A stretch of DNA of 60,696 bases from an uncultured Muribaculaceae bacterium (lineage in GTDB: Bacteria; Bacteroidota; Bacteroidia; Bacteroidales; Muribaculaceae), in assembly GCA_910578035.1 (NCBI GenBank), contig CAJTOB010000012.1:1-60696 (forward strand), read 5' to 3'. The translations under genes and the position numbers were made by a program. Position 1 is the first letter of the stretch, and each line of letters begins with the position of its first letter. Shown here one piece after another: positions 1 through 8,419 of this stretch. Under the pieces are notes generated by a model. It made no database searches. It saw nothing but the letters and a program-made list of their open reading frames with translations, and was not told the origin of the DNA.

Positions 1-323
1 CTAACCAATCCAATAAGATAAAACCCAAGGCCCTCAAAAATACGATAATCCCTACTTTCGTTGGCGCGAGACAATGATGTATGGTTCACTGTATTGCGAA
101 AACCGAGGTGATAAAGGATTTTCGAGTGGGCCTCCAAGCATAGGCAAATATCTCGAAGTGAATCACATCCTGTCAATTGACCGAAGAGCAGATGAAGGAG
201 GTGGTTGTAACTGGTGAGATTCTTTACATGCCAATCGCCTTTATATTGCTTTACCAGCTTATCGAACCGGTAGCGCGGTATAAACTCGATGACTTGGGAA
301 AACACGAACTTTCCTTGATTCAT
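1..323 (-). CDS. IS4-family transposase, N-terminal part, cut by the window edge
   Basis: The minus strand is open from an ATG at 323 to the window edge (107 codons, no stop). The translation begins MNQGKFVFSQVIEFIPRYRF and continues with an LLFGQLTGCDSLRDICLCL stretch and a LGFRNTVNHTSLSRAN stretch. These are characteristic of the DUF4372 N-terminal domain of IS4-family transposases that are common in Bacteroidales. The catalytic DDE residues lie further downstream, outside the window, so activity cannot be judged. Transcription would run out of the window. The element's right end should lie within the AT-rich stretch between 324 and about 450, but I could not fix a terminal repeat. Family assignment is from remembered similarity; the open frame itself is direct. 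Confidence 0.82.
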   Translation of the reverse strand, partial: MNQGKFVFSQVIEFIPRYRFDKLVKQYKGDWHVKNLTSYNHLLHLLFGQLTGCDSLRDICLCLEAHSKILYHLGFRNTVNHTSLSRANESRDYRIFEGLGFYLIGLV

Positions 324-667
324 AATCTTGATGCTTCTAAACAACAAGACTAATAAACCAAATTCAAATCAAAAAATCAATGTACTCTTGTATTTGACTA
401 AATACTAATATATTAATCGCAGTGGTTGGATTTTTATCGCACCACTACTAATTGCAAATATTGTTAAATTCCTGTTGAAATAATACCTTTAACTCCGAGA
501 AAGGCCATTTATTGTCTCCAAATGGTTAAATAAAGCGAAGTGTGCCATGAAAATATTGTCATTTTGCCAAAGTTTTTGTATTTTTGCAATTATAAAATTT
601 GATTAATCCACTAAAACCAATCTGCCTATAGCCCGACTTCTACTCAAATCAAAAACAGGAATAGAAA
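324..667. other. AT-rich intergenic region holding the IS end and a sigma-gene promoter
   Basis: No gene is visible in these 344 bases. At 421-446 there is a short dyad, AGTGGT at 421-426 and ACCACT at 441-446. It could be part of the IS end, but without the other end of the element this cannot be confirmed. The rest is AT-rich. The part nearest the sigma gene carries the promoter listed separately. Confidence 0.5.
555..586 (+). promoter_or_regulatory. Bacteroidetes-type promoter for the ECF sigma gene
   Basis: ATTG at 555-558 is followed after 20 bases by TATTTTTG at 579-586, matching the Bacteroidetes -33/-7 consensus (TTTG, 19-21 bases, TAnnTTTG). It would give a leader of about 75 bases before the ATG at 668. 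Confidence 0.5.
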
Positions 668-1258
668 ATGCAGAATTATACTATGCTTACCGACGAACAG
701 TTGGTGGCAGCTTATGCCAAGGGCGAGAATAATGCGTTCGACGTCCTTCTCTCCAGACATAAGACTAAGCTGTTTAACTACATACTTCAGATTGTCCGCG
801 ACCGCGATTTGGCCGATGATATTTTTCAAGAAACATTTGTAAAAGTTATTATAACTATCCGGCAGGGGCGCTATAAGGACTTCGGCAAATTCTCGGCATG
901 GCTGTCGAGGATAGCGCGCAATCTTGCCATAGATTCTTTCAGAGCAGATAAAAGCGAAGGCGGCATATCGGCAGACACGTCCGACTATGACATACTTAAT
1001 CGTCGTGAGTTGTCGGAAGATACTATCGAGGATGTCATCATCGATTTGCAGATTGAAAACGATGTGCGCGCTCTTATTGACGAGCTTCCCGAATCGCAGA
1101 AGGAAGTTCTCACAATGAGATATTATAAGGATATGTCTTTTAAGGAAATCGCCGAACAGACAGGCGTAAGCATCAATACATCGCTCGGTCGCATGCGCTA
1201 TGCTATTCTCAATCTGCGGCGCATGGCAAAGGAACGCGCCCTTATTCTCACGCGATAA
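668..1258 (+). CDS. ECF-type RNA polymerase sigma factor (RpoE-like)
   Basis: This 196-residue sigma-70 family protein has the two-domain ECF layout. Region 2 spans about residues 10-90 and includes the core-binding DLADDIFQETFVKV stretch at 47-60. Region 4 spans about 138-187 and has a helix-turn-helix around SFKEIAEQTGVSINTSLGRM. It would redirect RNA polymerase to a small regulon. No anti-sigma gene is adjacent: upstream is a transposase on the other strand, and downstream ruvC converges on it with a 21-base gap. The ATG at 668 is preceded by an A-rich stretch without a clear Shine-Dalgarno, as usual for this phylum. Length and domains are typical. The regulon is unknown. Confidence 0.9.
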   Translation: MQNYTMLTDEQLVAAYAKGENNAFDVLLSRHKTKLFNYILQIVRDRDLADDIFQETFVKVIITIRQGRYKDFGKFSAWLSRIARNLAIDSFRADKSEGGISADTSDYDILNRRELSEDTIEDVIIDLQIENDVRALIDELPESQKEVLTMRYYKDMSFKEIAEQTGVSINTSLGRMRYAILNLRRMAKERALILTR

Positions 1259-1279
1259 AGCGAGGCTCCTGATTGTATT

Positions 1280-1855
1280 TCAGGATTTGATTCTATCGGG
1301 ATTTTGTGCGATAAAGTCTTTCCAAGACGATGCTCCTTTGCGAGCTATCGGTTTGGAGGATTCATAGAAGTGACATAGTGCAGCCCCAAGTGCATCTGTG
1401 GCGTCGAGCTTTGTTTCCAGAGATTCGGCTGGAATGTCGAGAATGCGTCGCAACATTTCCTTAACTTGTTCTTTAGAGGCCGCACCACTTCCGGTGATGG
1501 CCTGTTTTATTTTTCGGGGCTCATATTCTGTAATCGGAACTTGCTTCGACAGCGCAGCGGCCATGGCAACTCCTTGTGCACGGCCGAGTTTAAGCATTGA
1601 CTGTACGTTCTTGCCAAAGAATGGCGCTTCAATCGCCATTTCGTCGGGACAATATTGTTCTACAAGCATGCTCACCCGGTCATAGATACGACCGAGCCTT
1701 ATGTAATGGTCGCCGAACTTGTGCAAGTCAATGACTCCAAGCGCTATAAGAAAAGGTTTTTTAACTTTTACGCCGAGAATGCCATAACCCATTATATTGG
1801 TGCCGGGGTCTATGCCGATTATAATACGGTCGGATTCCTTTACTTTACTATCCAT
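1280..1855 (-). CDS. ruvC: Crossover junction endodeoxyribonuclease RuvC
   Basis: RuvC resolves Holliday junctions as a dimer together with RuvAB. This 191-residue protein starts with the RNase H-like strand IIIGIDPGTNIMGYG and has the expected acidic catalytic residues: Asp16 (GIDPG), Glu76 (AIEAPFF), and Asp151 and Asp154 (DATDALG). A C-terminal extension after about residue 165 (KGASSWKDFIAQNPDRIKS) is common in Bacteroidetes RuvC. It is the last gene of a four-gene minus-strand operon. Its ATG overlaps the 3' end of the DUF4286 gene by 8 bases, indicating translational coupling. Very confident. Confidence 0.97.
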   Translation of the reverse strand: MDSKVKESDRIIIGIDPGTNIMGYGILGVKVKKPFLIALGVIDLHKFGDHYIRLGRIYDRVSMLVEQYCPDEMAIEAPFFGKNVQSMLKLGRAQGVAMAAALSKQVPITEYEPRKIKQAITGSGAASKEQVKEMLRRILDIPAESLETKLDATDALGAALCHFYESSKPIARKGASSWKDFIAQNPDRIKS

Positions 1856-2186
1856 TGTTGTCTTGGTCGTGGACTATATCAAGCAGTGTACAATAGATAT
1901 TGATGCCTTGCTGCAGATTTTTCCCCATTGCCTCGAAAAGGCGTGGCAGAACATCGTTGGCAAAATCGCTGCAGACATTTTCCGATGGTGCTCGAAGCTG
2001 GAGAGCATAATTGACAGTGGGCTGACCACTGAGGCTGTTCATTTCTTTCGGAGCCCGGATTTTTGAGAGCAGACCCTTGCCGAGACCGCAGGCATAAGCA
2101 GAAGGGATGAATATATCCTTGGCAAAGTCGATGAATTCTGTTTCAAGATGCTCGTCAATGCAGAATGTAGTATTATAAAGTATCAT
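1848..2186 (-). CDS. DUF4286 family small protein
   Basis: This is a 112-residue protein starting MILYNTTFCIDEHLETEFI, a form I recognise as the DUF4286 family of Bacteroidetes; its function is unknown. I chose the ATG at 2186, not the possible start at 2261. The 2186 ATG forms a 4-base ATGA overlap with the stop of the glycosyltransferase gene, while the longer form would add 25 residues inside that gene. Visible features are a small alpha/beta fold-like pattern, no signal peptide and no membrane segment. Its 3' end overlaps the ruvC start by 8 bases. The consistent link to ruvC suggests co-expression, not a known shared reaction. Confidence 0.8.
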   Translation of the reverse strand: MILYNTTFCIDEHLETEFIDFAKDIFIPSAYACGLGKGLLSKIRAPKEMNSLSGQPTVNYALQLRAPSENVCSDFANDVLPRLFEAMGKNLQQGINIYCTLLDIVHDQDNNG

Positions 2187-2923
2187 AATTTTCTTTTTAA
2201 AGCTCTTGCGACAAATGTGGCATGGCGTGCCACTGTCGGCAGGATTCCGTAGTAATAACACATGATTCTGAAACGCTCTAAGAGAGAACGAAACCGATTG
2301 CGCGTTGTTGTGCCTTCGTTAAGGTAATCAACAAGAACAGTATCATGCAGGCCGACGTTTTTGCGTGAATGCTGAAGGCATTGGATGCACCAGTCGAAAT
2401 CGGCGGAAAACTTGTATTTCAGATTGTATTTTCCGGTTATGCGTCTTAACGCGACAAATGCCTGGTGACAGACAAGCATTCCTTGAGAAAAACTTTTTAG
2501 GTTCAGGTTTTTCGGTGCGGTAAGATGGCGCGGGCCGAGCCGGTTTCCATCATTGTCCACAATGTCGGTCTGGCCGTAGATAATACCCGGCATTTCGTTG
2601 TCTGAAATAGCTTTTGCTATAGTCTCAAGGGTATTTGGTGCATGGAACTTGTCACCGGCATTCAGGAATATAAGATATTTCCCCGAAGTGTTGCTCAAGC
2701 CCTTGTTCATTGCGTCGTAAATGCCTTTGTCGGGCTCGCTTATAAGAAATCGTCTTGGATTTTTGTATTCGGAAATAGTCTGAAGAGTGCTGTCCGAAGA
2801 CGCACCGTCGACTATGAGATGCTCATAATCAGTAAACGACTGGCAATCGATGCTTTTCAAAGTCCTTTCGACGGTATCTCCGGCGTTATAAGTGATTGTA
2901 ATTATTGAGAAAAGAGGTTCCAT
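2183..2923 (-). CDS. Family 2 glycosyltransferase
   Basis: From the ATG at 2923 this is a 246-residue GT2-type enzyme with a GT-A fold. SIITITYNAGDTVERTLKSI at residues 6-25 is the nucleotide-binding start. IVDGASSD at 37-44 supplies the first Asp region. DKGIYDAMNKGL at 65-76 and FLNAGD at 86-91 stand where the metal-binding DXD motif sits in this family. FSADFDW further on matches the usual acceptor-side acidic motif. It is soluble with no membrane anchor, and probably transfers a sugar to a lipid-linked or surface glycan; donor and acceptor cannot be read. An upstream in-frame ATG at 2947 lies inside the preceding gene and is less likely, because 2923 sits 2 bases after that gene's stop. 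Confidence 0.88.
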   Translation of the reverse strand: MEPLFSIITITYNAGDTVERTLKSIDCQSFTDYEHLIVDGASSDSTLQTISEYKNPRRFLISEPDKGIYDAMNKGLSNTSGKYLIFLNAGDKFHAPNTLETIAKAISDNEMPGIIYGQTDIVDNDGNRLGPRHLTAPKNLNLKSFSQGMLVCHQAFVALRRITGKYNLKYKFSADFDWCIQCLQHSRKNVGLHDTVLVDYLNEGTTTRNRFRSLLERFRIMCYYYGILPTVARHATFVARALKRKL

Positions 2924-2925
2924 GT

Positions 2926-5900
2926 TTATAGGCCGGGGGTCTTGCATTTATTTATAATCTCGTTTATTTTCGCAGGAGCGCCCTCAGTGCCTTCTTTGAC
3001 TCTCAGGGTGACGCCGATTCTACGGCCAGAGAGATTTTCGGCCAGACAGTCGCTTAGCGCATGAACAGCGCCGGAGTCAGCAATTTCCCACATTACGGTA
3101 TGATCTGTAACAGAGTCATGTATGCGTCGAGGACTGCTCGTAAGATGGGAATTTTCCATCTGAGCGACTGAAATGCCACGCCTCCAAAGCGAATTTCCGC
3201 TATCTGCAACTATGCATATCAAAGCATCTTCTTTGGTTGCCAATGCGGCGAACATAGGCTTTTCGGCAGAATAGTAGTCTACTGCTACATTCTCGCCTTT
3301 TTCGTATATCTCTGAAAGAGGAATCTTTGAGGCTTTCTCGCCGGGGAATCCCAAAATCAGATAGGCGTCGGCAAGTTCGTGTGGTATCACGAGGGCAAGA
3401 TTGCAATTGTCCTCGCCCGTTTCCTTATAGAGGTCTTTGGCGGAGTAGAGGAGTCTGCCGTTGTCGACGAAATATAAGTAGCCGGCAGGCTGTGCGAATC
3501 CGTACTCCCAATTGTGCAGCATGTTCGGACGCCAGCCCGAGGTTGAAATAACAGGAACCGCCGGAGTTGCCGGTTCTTCTTTTATGCGCAGATTTTCGCC
3601 GGTTATTACAGTTGATACGGCCTCGGTTGGCGCAGTCTCTTCCTGGGTCTTTGCAATTGATAGTCTATGTGTCTTTTCGGCGAGAAGGTCTGCTCGTTCT
3701 TTGGTAAAATCTTCAATGTCCTTGCCGTGATATTCGCGTGTCGACTGCCCACTTTGACGCACGAACAACCGATTGTCAAGGAAGACCGGCTCAAGCGATT
3801 CTTCTATAGTTATGAGCACAACCTCTTTCTCGGCCTCGTCATCGGCTCCTACGGTAATCTTACGGGCAATGGTTGAACCGAATGTAATGTCGATAAGATT
3901 TTCGATAAACACACATAAATTGTCGACGTTACTGATTTTGAACTGGTAGCTTCCAGCCTGGGCGCGATGGCGTTCATAATACTTGAAGTCATCGTGCAGA
4001 CCGACTTCATACCCGTCGTTGTTGACTCCGAGGTATAGACGACCACCGGTTGCATTCAGCATGCCGGCTATGCGGCTCATGATGTGGAACTGCTGTTCTG
4101 CCGGATTCTCACGTATTTCTTCGCCAGGTCCACCGGCGAGATACACGAGCGAAGTCTTAAATTCAAGATACTTCGATTCGGAGCCGTAATATTTACCGCG
4201 TTTGGTCTCGTTGTTTACATTGAGCTTTTCCATGATTTTCCCGCGGATTGACGAGGACAAATCTCCATTGTTGCTGTCGGAGGCCTGCACGAGATTATAT
4301 GAAAGCACCATGGAAGCGATGTTGGCTTCAAGTTCGTTGGTGGCTGCATTGCTGTTGGCATAGAGTTCGCCATTGCGGTCTGTGCGACCGAGCCACGACA
4401 CAAGTTCGAGCCGGCGGAATATCATGGACAGGAGCGGGTCTCCGGAGGTTGCTTCGCGGAGATTCTCAAGTTCGTCGGCGTCAATACGGTTGTTTTTGGC
4501 AAAATACTGATGAAGAGTGAGAAGCGAGGCATGAGTGCCCAGGCGTTCTGCCAGTCTCTGATCAGCAATTGCGAGCGCACAAAGACGCGCAAATCGAAGG
4601 TAGTCATAGGCTTTGATGAGATCAGATTCCGCTAGAGCTCTGAAACGGAGAATCTCTACGACTTCACGGATATCATCGGGATTGAGTATTTCGTCGATAT
4701 CGCGCATGAGCTCGCCTTCGGGAGCCGAAGTGTCGGTCTCTTCGGTAGTATCGACCCTTAAATCGCTCATTATGTTTATAAACGCTACCGACTTGTCGAA
4801 TTTGTCAGCAGGGTCTTCGGTTATTTCGACGGCATAGGCCCTAATGTTGCCCTGCTTGCCTTTTTGCCTGATACGACAGCGTACTATATCGCCTATCGAA
4901 AGCGGCATCGATGCATTCTTTTCAACAAAGAGGCCAAATCCATCAAGGGCTATGGCGCTATAATCGCGCTCATTTATTCCTGTTATAACTGCAAGATAAT
5001 CCGTCTCGAATTCTATTCGGTCTTCGAGCATGCGGTCTATTTCATCGCGCAGAGAGAAAATATAGGTTCCGTCGTTTTTCACGCCTATAACCGTGGCGAG
5101 GAATCCGAACTGAGTTCCATCAGCATCTTTGTACGATCTCTCAGAGGGTTGTTTGAGGTTGTAGCCTACAATCATGTCGCGCTTAAGAGTGCCGATGCCA
5201 TCAAGAAATTCGGTGTCTTCTATGTGGCAATTGAATGTAGGATTGCTTGTGAAATAGTCGTCAACCGAATCAATGACTATGTAGACCTCGTCGCCTGTTT
5301 CCGCTTTACGTTTTGGCCGCTCTCTGATGTTTTCGTTTCTCGTTAAGGCTATTTTAGGTTCGAACAGCCCGTTCTCGATATCCTGCCACCAGCTCTGGTG
5401 TTCAGATAGCTTTCTTAATTTCGAGCCGGACATGCCGACAATTCCGTTGAGGAGAATCTGAGGCTTGAGCCAGGGCATCAAGCCTTCGGGAACGGCCCGT
5501 TCGGTCACGTCTTCGCCTACGCGACTAAGCACGATTCCACTTTGAGATATTGTAATATCTACAGTTCCGTTGCTGTACCGATGAGAGCCTGAAATCTGCG
5601 ACAGAACATCGGCCGTAGGAAAGATTGTCGCTTTAGTCATCATCATCATCGGCTCTTTGAGCTGATTATAATCAAGATGCATATAGGGAACTGACCCCAT
5701 GAGCGACATGAACGATTTAGACAGCAAAGCCTCTGTGTTCAGCGGGCGCAACAATGATATATATCTGAAAAAAAGAGAATATATTTTACTTAGATCTGTT
5801 CCATGCTTCGACAACAGAAGTTCCAGAGCCATTGCTGTGATGATGGTTTCGACCTTGGTTTTCTGCTCGCGATTTCCGGCTTGAGGGAAAAAGTCGATTT

Positions 5901-7005
5901 CCTTGCGTGCCTGAGCTACATAAATGCGGAATTGCTCAACAAAGGCGCTTCTGAATGGCTCTCGCTTCCAGTTTTCAAGGTCTCGGCTGAATATGCTTTC
6001 GAATATGCGGCTGAGGTAGTAGCCAACCTTGTCGGGTTGAAGCTTGAAAATAAGCATCAGAATCGCAAACTGCCGAGATGGATGATACAGATAGCCTGAT
6101 TTGCTCAGTTTGTCAAACAATTTCTCTACAAACTCATCCTGACTCTCGTTCAGCACTAAATCAATCATGCGGTCAAAGGGCTGCAAGGCCTCAACGACTT
6201 TGGTGAGGCGGTCCTGAAGTGCGATTCTTTCTTCGGGTGAGATAGAATTCAGGAAATTCGACCCCTCAAGAAGGAAAAGTATTATTTCCCTCATATAATT
6301 TATCAGCAGCCGGTAATAGCTGCCGTGTCTGTTCAGCAGTGTGATGCGAAGCCATTCAGAAAGATGTCCGAGAATTGCATTGCTTGCTGAAAGAACCCAA
6401 CGCGGCTGTTTTGCTCTGATTTCATCGCAGACCGCCTGGAGTTCCGGCATAGAGAAAATATGTCGGCGAATGAAACTGCGGACAACTCCGGGCATTTCAA
6501 CAGCGTCAAACAGAAATTCCGGTGAAAAATAAGGCATTTTAGCACCTTCGTCCACTCGGGCCAAGACAAAGTATCGTTGAGTGAGTTTTGTAAATTTGCA
6601 GCGTACAATCTGGCCCTTTACCAATAAACCCTCACTGTCGTTAAGTCTATAAAAAATGCCGTTGCGGTCGCGAAGTGTAAATGGCTCTTCGGCCGGAACC
6701 GCCGGAACCGTCATTACTTCGCATTCAAAAGATTCGTTGTTTTCAAAAGTTGATTTATACAATTCATAGACATAAGGGCCTATTACATGAGTCAAAACAG
6801 GAATTCCATCTTCTGTAAAACTTTTCACCCGACAAGAAATGCTGTGCGGAGTGCTATAGCTGTCATGTCGCTGAAATGGTAGTTTATTAAGCTTAAAGAC
6901 GGCGGGTCCGGAGGGCGTCTCAACTTTCAGATTGAAAAAATCATCTTGCGCTGTATCTGGTGGAGCCACCGGAAAATCATAGATTTGATCGATAATATAG
7001 TTCAT
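2926..7005 (-). CDS. Very large AlbA_2/Schlafen-type putative DNA-binding protein
   Basis: This 1,359-residue protein has no signal peptide or membrane segment. The only region I recognise is at about residues 935-1105: SKYLEFKTSLVYLAGG, MLNATGGRLYLGVNNDG and RLFVRQSGQSTREYHG. It fits the AlbA_2 (Schlafen-like, formerly divergent AAA-4) domain, with its EFK acidic/basic motif and GGxLxxGVxxDG turn. Before it, two stretches near residues 100-170 and 590-770 look like OB-fold or S1-like beta barrels (for example GDIVRCRIRQKGKQGNIRAYAVEI). The remainder is helical. The last 200 residues contain beta-rich repeats with PLSE-like turns. It heads an operon with a glycosyltransferase, DUF4286 and ruvC, and has its own strong promoter. 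Function is unknown; a nucleic-acid role is inferred from the domain and the ruvC link. Confidence 0.75.
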   Translation of the reverse strand: MNYIIDQIYDFPVAPPDTAQDDFFNLKVETPSGPAVFKLNKLPFQRHDSYSTPHSISCRVKSFTEDGIPVLTHVIGPYVYELYKSTFENNESFECEVMTVPAVPAEEPFTLRDRNGIFYRLNDSEGLLVKGQIVRCKFTKLTQRYFVLARVDEGAKMPYFSPEFLFDAVEMPGVVRSFIRRHIFSMPELQAVCDEIRAKQPRWVLSASNAILGHLSEWLRITLLNRHGSYYRLLINYMREIILFLLEGSNFLNSISPEERIALQDRLTKVVEALQPFDRMIDLVLNESQDEFVEKLFDKLSKSGYLYHPSRQFAILMLIFKLQPDKVGYYLSRIFESIFSRDLENWKREPFRSAFVEQFRIYVAQARKEIDFFPQAGNREQKTKVETIITAMALELLLSKHGTDLSKIYSLFFRYISLLRPLNTEALLSKSFMSLMGSVPYMHLDYNQLKEPMMMMTKATIFPTADVLSQISGSHRYSNGTVDITISQSGIVLSRVGEDVTERAVPEGLMPWLKPQILLNGIVGMSGSKLRKLSEHQSWWQDIENGLFEPKIALTRNENIRERPKRKAETGDEVYIVIDSVDDYFTSNPTFNCHIEDTEFLDGIGTLKRDMIVGYNLKQPSERSYKDADGTQFGFLATVIGVKNDGTYIFSLRDEIDRMLEDRIEFETDYLAVITGINERDYSAIALDGFGLFVEKNASMPLSIGDIVRCRIRQKGKQGNIRAYAVEITEDPADKFDKSVAFINIMSDLRVDTTEETDTSAPEGELMRDIDEILNPDDIREVVEILRFRALAESDLIKAYDYLRFARLCALAIADQRLAERLGTHASLLTLHQYFAKNNRIDADELENLREATSGDPLLSMIFRRLELVSWLGRTDRNGELYANSNAATNELEANIASMVLSYNLVQASDSNNGDLSSSIRGKIMEKLNVNNETKRGKYYGSESKYLEFKTSLVYLAGGPGEEIRENPAEQQFHIMSRIAGMLNATGGRLYLGVNNDGYEVGLHDDFKYYERHRAQAGSYQFKISNVDNLCVFIENLIDITFGSTIARKITVGADDEAEKEVVLITIEESLEPVFLDNRLFVRQSGQSTREYHGKDIEDFTKERADLLAEKTHRLSIAKTQEETAPTEAVSTVITGENLRIKEEPATPAVPVISTSGWRPNMLHNWEYGFAQPAGYLYFVDNGRLLYSAKDLYKETGEDNCNLALVIPHELADAYLILGFPGEKASKIPLSEIYEKGENVAVDYYSAEKPMFAALATKEDALICIVADSGNSLWRRGISVAQMENSHLTSSPRRIHDSVTDHTVMWEIADSGAVHALSDCLAENLSGRRIGVTLRVKEGTEGAPAKINEIINKCKTPGL

Positions 7006-7039
7006 TACAAAAACCTTTGTTATTAATAATAATGTACGA

Positions 7040-7070
7040 CAAATGTACGAAAAAGAATGAGACCCGCAAA
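7040..7070 (-). promoter_or_regulatory. Promoter of the AlbA_2-GT2-DUF4286-ruvC operon
   Basis: On the minus strand TTTG (7070-7067) is separated by exactly 19 bases from TACATTTG (7047-7040), a full match to the Bacteroidetes housekeeping consensus. Transcription would start near 7033, about 28 bases before the ATG at 7005. Confidence 0.7.
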
Positions 7071-7098
7071 AAAGGAAGTGAAAAATGGCGATATTCGC

Positions 7099-7128
7099 AT
7101 TGCTTCACAAAAAAAATTACTAACTTTG
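7099..7128 (+). promoter_or_regulatory. Promoter of the fructose-bisphosphate aldolase gene
   Basis: ATTG at 7099-7102, 18 bases, then TAACTTTG at 7121-7128. It is divergent from the operon promoter at 7040-7070 and only about 30 bases from it, so a regulator bound between them could affect both. The leader before the ATG at 7210 would be about 75 bases. Confidence 0.6.
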
Positions 7129-7209
7129 CGCTTGCAAAAAGCGCATGTCGCTTATATTATTGCAAATGTGGCTAACGATAACACGTAAAACTCATATATA
7201 CTATATATT

Positions 7210-8208
7210 ATGGTTAATTATAAAGATCTCGGCCTTGTAAACACCCGCGAGATGTTCAAGAAGGCCATCGCAGGCGGATATGCCATCCCCGCGTTCAACT
7301 TCAACAACATGGAGCAGCTTCAGGCCATCATCAAGGCTGCGGCTGAAGAAAAGTCTCCCGTAATCCTTCAGGTATCCAAGGGTGCCCGCAACTATGCCAA
7401 TGCAACTCTTCTCCGTTATATGGCAGAAGGTGCCGTTGAATATGCTAAAGAACTCGGTTGGGCTAATCCTCAGATTGTGCTTCACCTCGACCACGGTGAC
7501 AGCTTCGAAATCTGCAAGAGCTGCATCGACAGCGGCTTCTCGAGCGTGATGATCGACGGTTCTCATCTTCCCTACGAAGAAAACGTTGCTCTCACAAAGA
7601 AGGTTGTTGACTACGCACATCAGTTCGACGTGACTGTAGAAGGTGAACTTGGCGTTCTTGCCGGTGTTGAAGACGAGGTTTCTTCCGACCACCACACCTA
7701 TACAGACCCCGAAGAAGTAATCGATTTCGCTGAACGCACCGGCTGTGATTCTCTTGCAATCTCAATCGGCACAAGCCACGGCGCATACAAATTCACCCCC
7801 GAGCAGTGCACCCGCAACGAGGAAGGCAAGCTCGTTCCCCCTCCATTGGCTTTCGACGTGCTCGACGCCGTTATGGAGAAACTTCCCGGATTCCCCATTG
7901 TGCTCCACGGTTCTTCGTCTGTACCCCAGGAAGAAGTCGACACAATCAACATGTTCGGCGGCAAGCTGCCCGACGCAATCGGCATTCCCGAAGAACAGCT
8001 CCGCAAGGCTGCCAAGAGCGCTGTCTGCAAAATCAATATCGACTCTGACAGCCGTCTTGCAATGACAGCTGCTGTTCGTCGTGTTTTTGCTGAAAAGCCT
8101 GCTGAATTCGACCCCCGCAAATACCTCGGCCCGGCTCGTGACAACATGGAAAAACTCTATCGTCACAAAATCGTGAACGTGCTTGGAAGCGCTGGCAAGG
8201 CTGAATAA
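7210..8208 (+). CDS. fba: Class II fructose-bisphosphate aldolase
   Basis: This enzyme catalyses reversible cleavage of fructose 1,6-bisphosphate to dihydroxyacetone phosphate and glyceraldehyde 3-phosphate in glycolysis and gluconeogenesis. It has 332 residues in the zinc-dependent class II fold. Asp94 (HLDHGD) is the catalytic acid. His95, His190 (GTSHGAYK) and His233 (VLHGSSS) are the expected zinc ligands. The GTSHG and HGSSS phosphate-binding loops are intact. It is monocistronic, with its own promoter and a strong intrinsic terminator. tpiA, the next glycolytic step, is 6 kb downstream in the same direction but in a separate unit. Codon use is markedly C-ending and biased, as expected for a highly expressed gene. 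Confidence 0.97.
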   Translation: MVNYKDLGLVNTREMFKKAIAGGYAIPAFNFNNMEQLQAIIKAAAEEKSPVILQVSKGARNYANATLLRYMAEGAVEYAKELGWANPQIVLHLDHGDSFEICKSCIDSGFSSVMIDGSHLPYEENVALTKKVVDYAHQFDVTVEGELGVLAGVEDEVSSDHHTYTDPEEVIDFAERTGCDSLAISIGTSHGAYKFTPEQCTRNEEGKLVPPPLAFDVLDAVMEKLPGFPIVLHGSSSVPQEEVDTINMFGGKLPDAIGIPEEQLRKAAKSAVCKINIDSDSRLAMTAAVRRVFAEKPAEFDPRKYLGPARDNMEKLYRHKIVNVLGSAGKAE

Positions 8209-8224
8209 TCATTCAATCCGATAT

Positions 8225-8268
8225 AAAAACGGTCGCGGCTCCTGCAAAGAGTCGTGACCGTTTTTTTG
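8225..8268 (+). terminator. Intrinsic terminator after fba
   Basis: ACGGTCgcGGCTC and GAGtCgtGACCGT form a long, slightly imperfect hairpin with a 7-base loop, followed by seven T residues at 8261-8267. It lies 17 bases after the stop codon of fba. Confidence 0.9.
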
Positions 8269-8302
8269 TGTAAATTCAACAAGAACGAGCCGGACAAAAA
8301 AC

Positions 8303-8333
8303 TTTGCCGTTTCAAAAAAAATGAGTACCTTTG
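8303..8333 (+). promoter_or_regulatory. Promoter of gyrA
   Basis: TTTG at 8303-8306, 19 bases, TACCTTTG at 8326-8333: a textbook Bacteroidetes promoter. It predicts a leader of about 80 bases before the ATG at 8420. Confidence 0.75.
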
Positions 8334-8419
8334 TGTGATAATATGGCGTGAAAGGCGCAGCTACGCATGACGCTGTTTCTACGCTTTTCTAAAACGCTTA
8401 ACTTACATCTTTTTATCGC

